DNA from: Castellaniella sp. UBA6218
Lineage (GTDB): Bacteria; Pseudomonadota; Gammaproteobacteria; Burkholderiales; Burkholderiaceae_B
Reading direction: 5' to 3'
Assembly: GCA_002421865.1 (NCBI GenBank)
Contig: DISE01000108.1
Location: forward strand, 13,748 to 21,343
DNA: 7,596 nt
Position numbers and translations under genes: made by a program. This document shows positions 6,823 to 7,596 of the stretch, one piece after another (position 1 is the stretch's first letter; every line of letters begins with the position of its first letter). The notes below the pieces were generated by a model, which was given only the letters and a program-made list of their open reading frames with translations, did not search any database and had not been told where the DNA came from.

Positions 6823-7257
6823 TCAGGAATCGCTCGAGGCCGGATGATCCAGATAGCGCTGCAGGATCACGGCGGCGGCCATGGCGTCGTCGGGAGCGTG
6901 AGTGCCCAGGATATGCTGGGCCTCCAGGCTGGAGCCGCGTTCGTCCACCAGCACGACGCGCACGTGGAAGCGGCCTTCGATCTGGTGCGCGAAGCGTCGG
7001 CTGAGCCGCGACGCGGGCTGCTCATCGCCGTCCAGCGTCAGAGGCAGGCCCACGACCACCCGGTCGGGTTGCCATTCGGCCAGCAGGGCGCCGACCTGGG
7101 CAAAGCGCTGTTCGCGCGTGACCGGCGTCAGGATGCACAGCGGGCGCGCCAGGTTCGTCAGCGTGTTGCCCAGCGCCACGCCGATTTTCTTCAGGCCGTA
7201 GTCGAAAGCCAGCAGCGTCTGTTCGGACTGGAGAGGCTTCGCCACGTGGTCAGGCAT
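6823..7257 (-). CDS. ruvX: RuvX/YqgF, putative pre-16S rRNA nuclease (RNase H-like fold)
   Basis: A 144-residue protein of the RuvX (YqgF) family, cytoplasmic. Family members are linked to processing of the 16S rRNA 5' end, and the older Holliday-junction-resolvase label comes from fold similarity. Motifs: AFDYGLKKIGVALG (residues 17-30, acidic D19), the ARPL segment (37-40), RVVVGLPLTLDG (66-77), VDERGSSLEAQ (104-114, E106; most homologs read DERLTT here) and PDDAMAAAVILQRYL (122-136, D123/D124). The proposed acidic triad is intact. Length matches the family (about 138-150). The ATG at 7255-7257 overlaps the yqgE stop by 8 bp. No Shine-Dalgarno sequence is visible upstream, so translation is probably coupled to yqgE. 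In many betaproteobacteria I recall pyrR, pyrB and pyrC following ruvX; here the acyltransferase gene comes next. Confidence 0.93.
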   Translation of the reverse strand: MPDHVAKPLQSEQTLLAFDYGLKKIGVALGNTLTNLARPLCILTPVTREQRFAQVGALLAEWQPDRVVVGLPLTLDGDEQPASRLSRRFAHQIEGRFHVRVVLVDERGSSLEAQHILGTHAPDDAMAAAVILQRYLDHPASSDS

Positions 7258-7596
7258 GGCCCGCGTCGCTGGCCAGCATCGAGGCGCGTATGCCCAACTG
7301 GGCCAGGGCGGCGTCGTAGCGGTCCTCGGCGGGCGTGTCGAACAGGATGTCGTTGGACGACAACACGTTCAGCCATGCATTGCGGGCGAGCTCGTCTTCC
7401 AGCTGGCCCGCGCCCCAGCCCGCGTACCCCAGCGTCACCAGCAGCCGGGCCGGGCCGTGGCCGGCCGCGACATCCTGGAGCACGTCGCGGGATGTGGTCA
7501 GCGCCACATCGCCCCCCAGTTCGATGCTGGAACTGTATTCGCCGCGCGGCACGTGCAGGACGAAGCCGCGATCGGTCTGCACCGGCCCGCCGAAGA
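7250..7596 (-). CDS. yqgE: YqgE/AlgH family protein, C-terminal part (5' end outside window)
   Basis: The frame runs from the right edge (FGGPVQTDRGFVLH at the start of the visible part) to the TGA at 7252-7250, giving about 115 residues. Characteristic blocks are GGPVQTDRGF, LTTSRDVLQDVA, LVTLGYAGWGAGQLEDEL, NAWL and the PAEDRYDAALAQLGI tail ending in AGHA. These match E. coli YqgE (187 residues) closely, so about 70 N-terminal residues are missing. The GTG at 7582 is an internal valine codon, not the start. The family has no established biochemical role; in Pseudomonas the AlgH name came from alginate regulation. The yqgE-ruvX pair is a very widely conserved neighbourhood, and the 8-bp overlap with ruvX indicates one transcript. 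Confidence 0.95.
   Translation of the reverse strand, partial: FGGPVQTDRGFVLHVPRGEYSSSIELGGDVALTTSRDVLQDVAAGHGPARLLVTLGYAGWGAGQLEDELARNAWLNVLSSNDILFDTPAEDRYDAALAQLGIRASMLASDAGHA

Overview
The window is a gene-dense, high-GC stretch of bacterial chromosome. It carries eight protein genes, two of them cut by the window edges, and almost no intergenic DNA. The strongest taxonomic pointers are Mpl, an RNB-family ribonuclease with a cyanobacterial/plant-like motif, a short TonB-like protein, MtgA, LptG, ApaH, a PlsC-type acyltransferase, RuvX and YqgE. Together with the GC-rich codon use they suggest a betaproteobacterium of the Burkholderiales, most likely Alcaligenaceae-like (Bordetella/Achromobacter relatives). 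That placement is inferred from family resemblance and remembered gene neighbourhoods; no search was run.

Layout. Plus strand: the 3' end of mpl (1-390), the RNB ribonuclease (416-2296), a TonB C-terminal-domain protein (2330-3226), mtgA (3223-3933), lptG (3994-5169) and apaH (5166-5999). Minus strand, read from the right edge inward: yqgE (algH, 5' end off the window), ruvX (7257-6823) and the PlsC-type acyltransferase (6786-5968). The two blocks converge, and the ends of apaH and the acyltransferase gene overlap by 32 bp. Start/stop overlaps (ATGA at tonB-like/mtgA and at lptG/apaH, and 8 bp at yqgE/ruvX) point to translational coupling. No RNA genes, mobile elements, CRISPR arrays or repeats were seen, and no gene-free stretch longer than about 60 bp exists.

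Functionally this is mostly envelope and housekeeping work: peptidoglycan precursor recycling (Mpl), glycan polymerisation (MtgA), LPS export (LptG), phosphatidic acid synthesis (PlsC-type), an inner-membrane-anchored TonB-like protein, RNA/nucleotide turnover (RNB, ApaH) and the conserved YqgE/RuvX pair. I found no new defence or biosynthetic system. The most interesting aspect is gene order: several genes that I recall sitting between these neighbours in related bacteria are absent here (aroE before mtgA, lptF before lptG, pyrR-pyrB-pyrC between ruvX and plsC), and two of those three junctions carry a -10-like hexamer. The catalytic site of the RNB protein also has a Glu where E. coli RNase II has Asp.
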